DNA from: Bacteroidota bacterium
Lineage (GTDB): Bacteria > Bacteroidota > Bacteroidia > Bacteroidales > Dysgonomonadaceae
DNA length: 14,520 nt
Assembly: GCA_023437305.1 (NCBI GenBank)
Contig: JAEZGN010000014.1
Coordinates: forward strand, 1 to 14,520
Reading direction: 5' to 3'
Shown: in pieces, positions 14,289-14,520 of the stretch
Layout of the letters: every line of letters begins with the position of its first letter
Numbering within the stretch: the stretch's first letter is position 1
The notes under the pieces: model-generated
Database searches by the model: none
The model's input: the letters and a program-made list of their open reading frames with translations, nothing else
What the model was told of the DNA's origin: nothing
Program-made: the position numbers and the translations under genes

Positions 14289-14520
14289 ACCCGTAGTACA
14301 TTTGGATAATAAAGAAAGCAAGTCGTTCATTATCAATTAAATGATTGTATTTGATTGTCTGATAAACGATTAAATACATGAACAACTTCATTCGAAATTA
14401 CGGAAAAATATTGAAAACATTACAAGCAGTAGAGCCTAAAATGAATTTTTCAAATCAAATACGCAAGCCCAAACTTTCAGATATTGAGTTAATTGCTATT
14501 GATTTAACTTCTGTGTATAT
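14289..14520 (+). mobile_element. Left end of a second IS982-family insertion sequence (partial)
   Basis: The terminal repeat acccgtagtacattt begins at 14289-14290. Twelve of its bases (14292-14303) are the exact reverse complement of the right end of the IS at the start of the window (224-235). About 75 bp of AT-rich leader follow, then the transposase gene. The element has the same orientation as the first copy and continues past the window edge. Confidence 0.8.
14378..14520 (+). CDS. IS982-family transposase, N-terminal fragment
   Basis: ATG 14378 opens a frame that runs off the window edge after 47 codons. It starts MNNFIRNYGKILKTLQAVEP and continues with RKPKLSDIELIAIDLTSVY. IS982-family transposases typically begin with a short helical segment and then (R)PKLxDxELIA(L)xLTxEY, so the fit is good. 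The catalytic residues lie beyond the window. The gene cannot be aligned with the fragment at 2-214 because they cover opposite ends of the protein; shared terminal repeats are the only evidence here that the two elements are related copies. Confidence 0.8.
   Translation, partial: MNNFIRNYGKILKTLQAVEPKMNFSNQIRKPKLSDIELIAIDLTSVY

Noticed and set aside
1..14520. CRISPR array, tRNA, rRNA, integrase or toxin-antitoxin genes
   Set aside because: None was found on either strand; the only mobile-element genes are the two partial IS982 transposases.

Overview
The window reads as an AT-rich Bacteroidota chromosome, most likely Bacteroidales (Bacteroides, Parabacteroides or Dysgonomonas type). The grounds are surface lipoproteins with acidic residues straight after the lipobox cysteine, a TAnnTTTG-type -7 promoter box, A-rich leaders without Shine-Dalgarno sites, and a TonB receptor paired with a beta-propeller lipoprotein. 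Everything real is on the + strand. No tRNA, rRNA or CRISPR was seen.

Layout. (1) 1-238: right end of an IS982-family insertion sequence (C-terminal 70 codons of the transposase plus terminal repeat). (2) 295-1750: a gene graveyard with the 3' remnant of nrdE, a frameshifted and internally deleted nrdF (class Ib ribonucleotide reductase), and the first ~39 codons of a decayed queH-like gene. (3) 1772-2020: a promoter, a cobalamin riboswitch and its probable expression platform. (4) 2129-11043: a six-gene outer-membrane cluster: BtuB-type TonB-dependent transporter, BtuG-type beta-propeller lipoprotein, two lipoproteins sharing a ~250-residue C-terminal domain behind different N-terminal modules (PKD-like; FAS1 plus PKD-like), a FISUMP-type lipoprotein, and a second DUF5074-like propeller lipoprotein. 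(5) 11044-11346: intergenic region with three hairpins. (6) 11347-14286: btuF-btuC-btuD, the corrinoid ABC importer. (7) 14289-14520: left end and first 47 codons of a second IS982-family element in the same orientation as the first.

How it works together. The riboswitch should reduce expression when cobalamin is plentiful. Under limitation, surface lipoproteins (BtuG-like and perhaps the other four) capture corrinoid and pass it to BtuB. TonB drives it into the periplasm, where the lipid-anchored BtuF hands it to BtuCD. The two directly repeated IS982 ends bracket ~14 kb, so the import locus has the architecture of a composite transposon, although mobility is not demonstrated. The least understood parts are the two domain-sharing lipoproteins, the FISUMP lipoprotein and the second propeller. 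They are good candidates for uncharacterised corrinoid-capture or accessory proteins.
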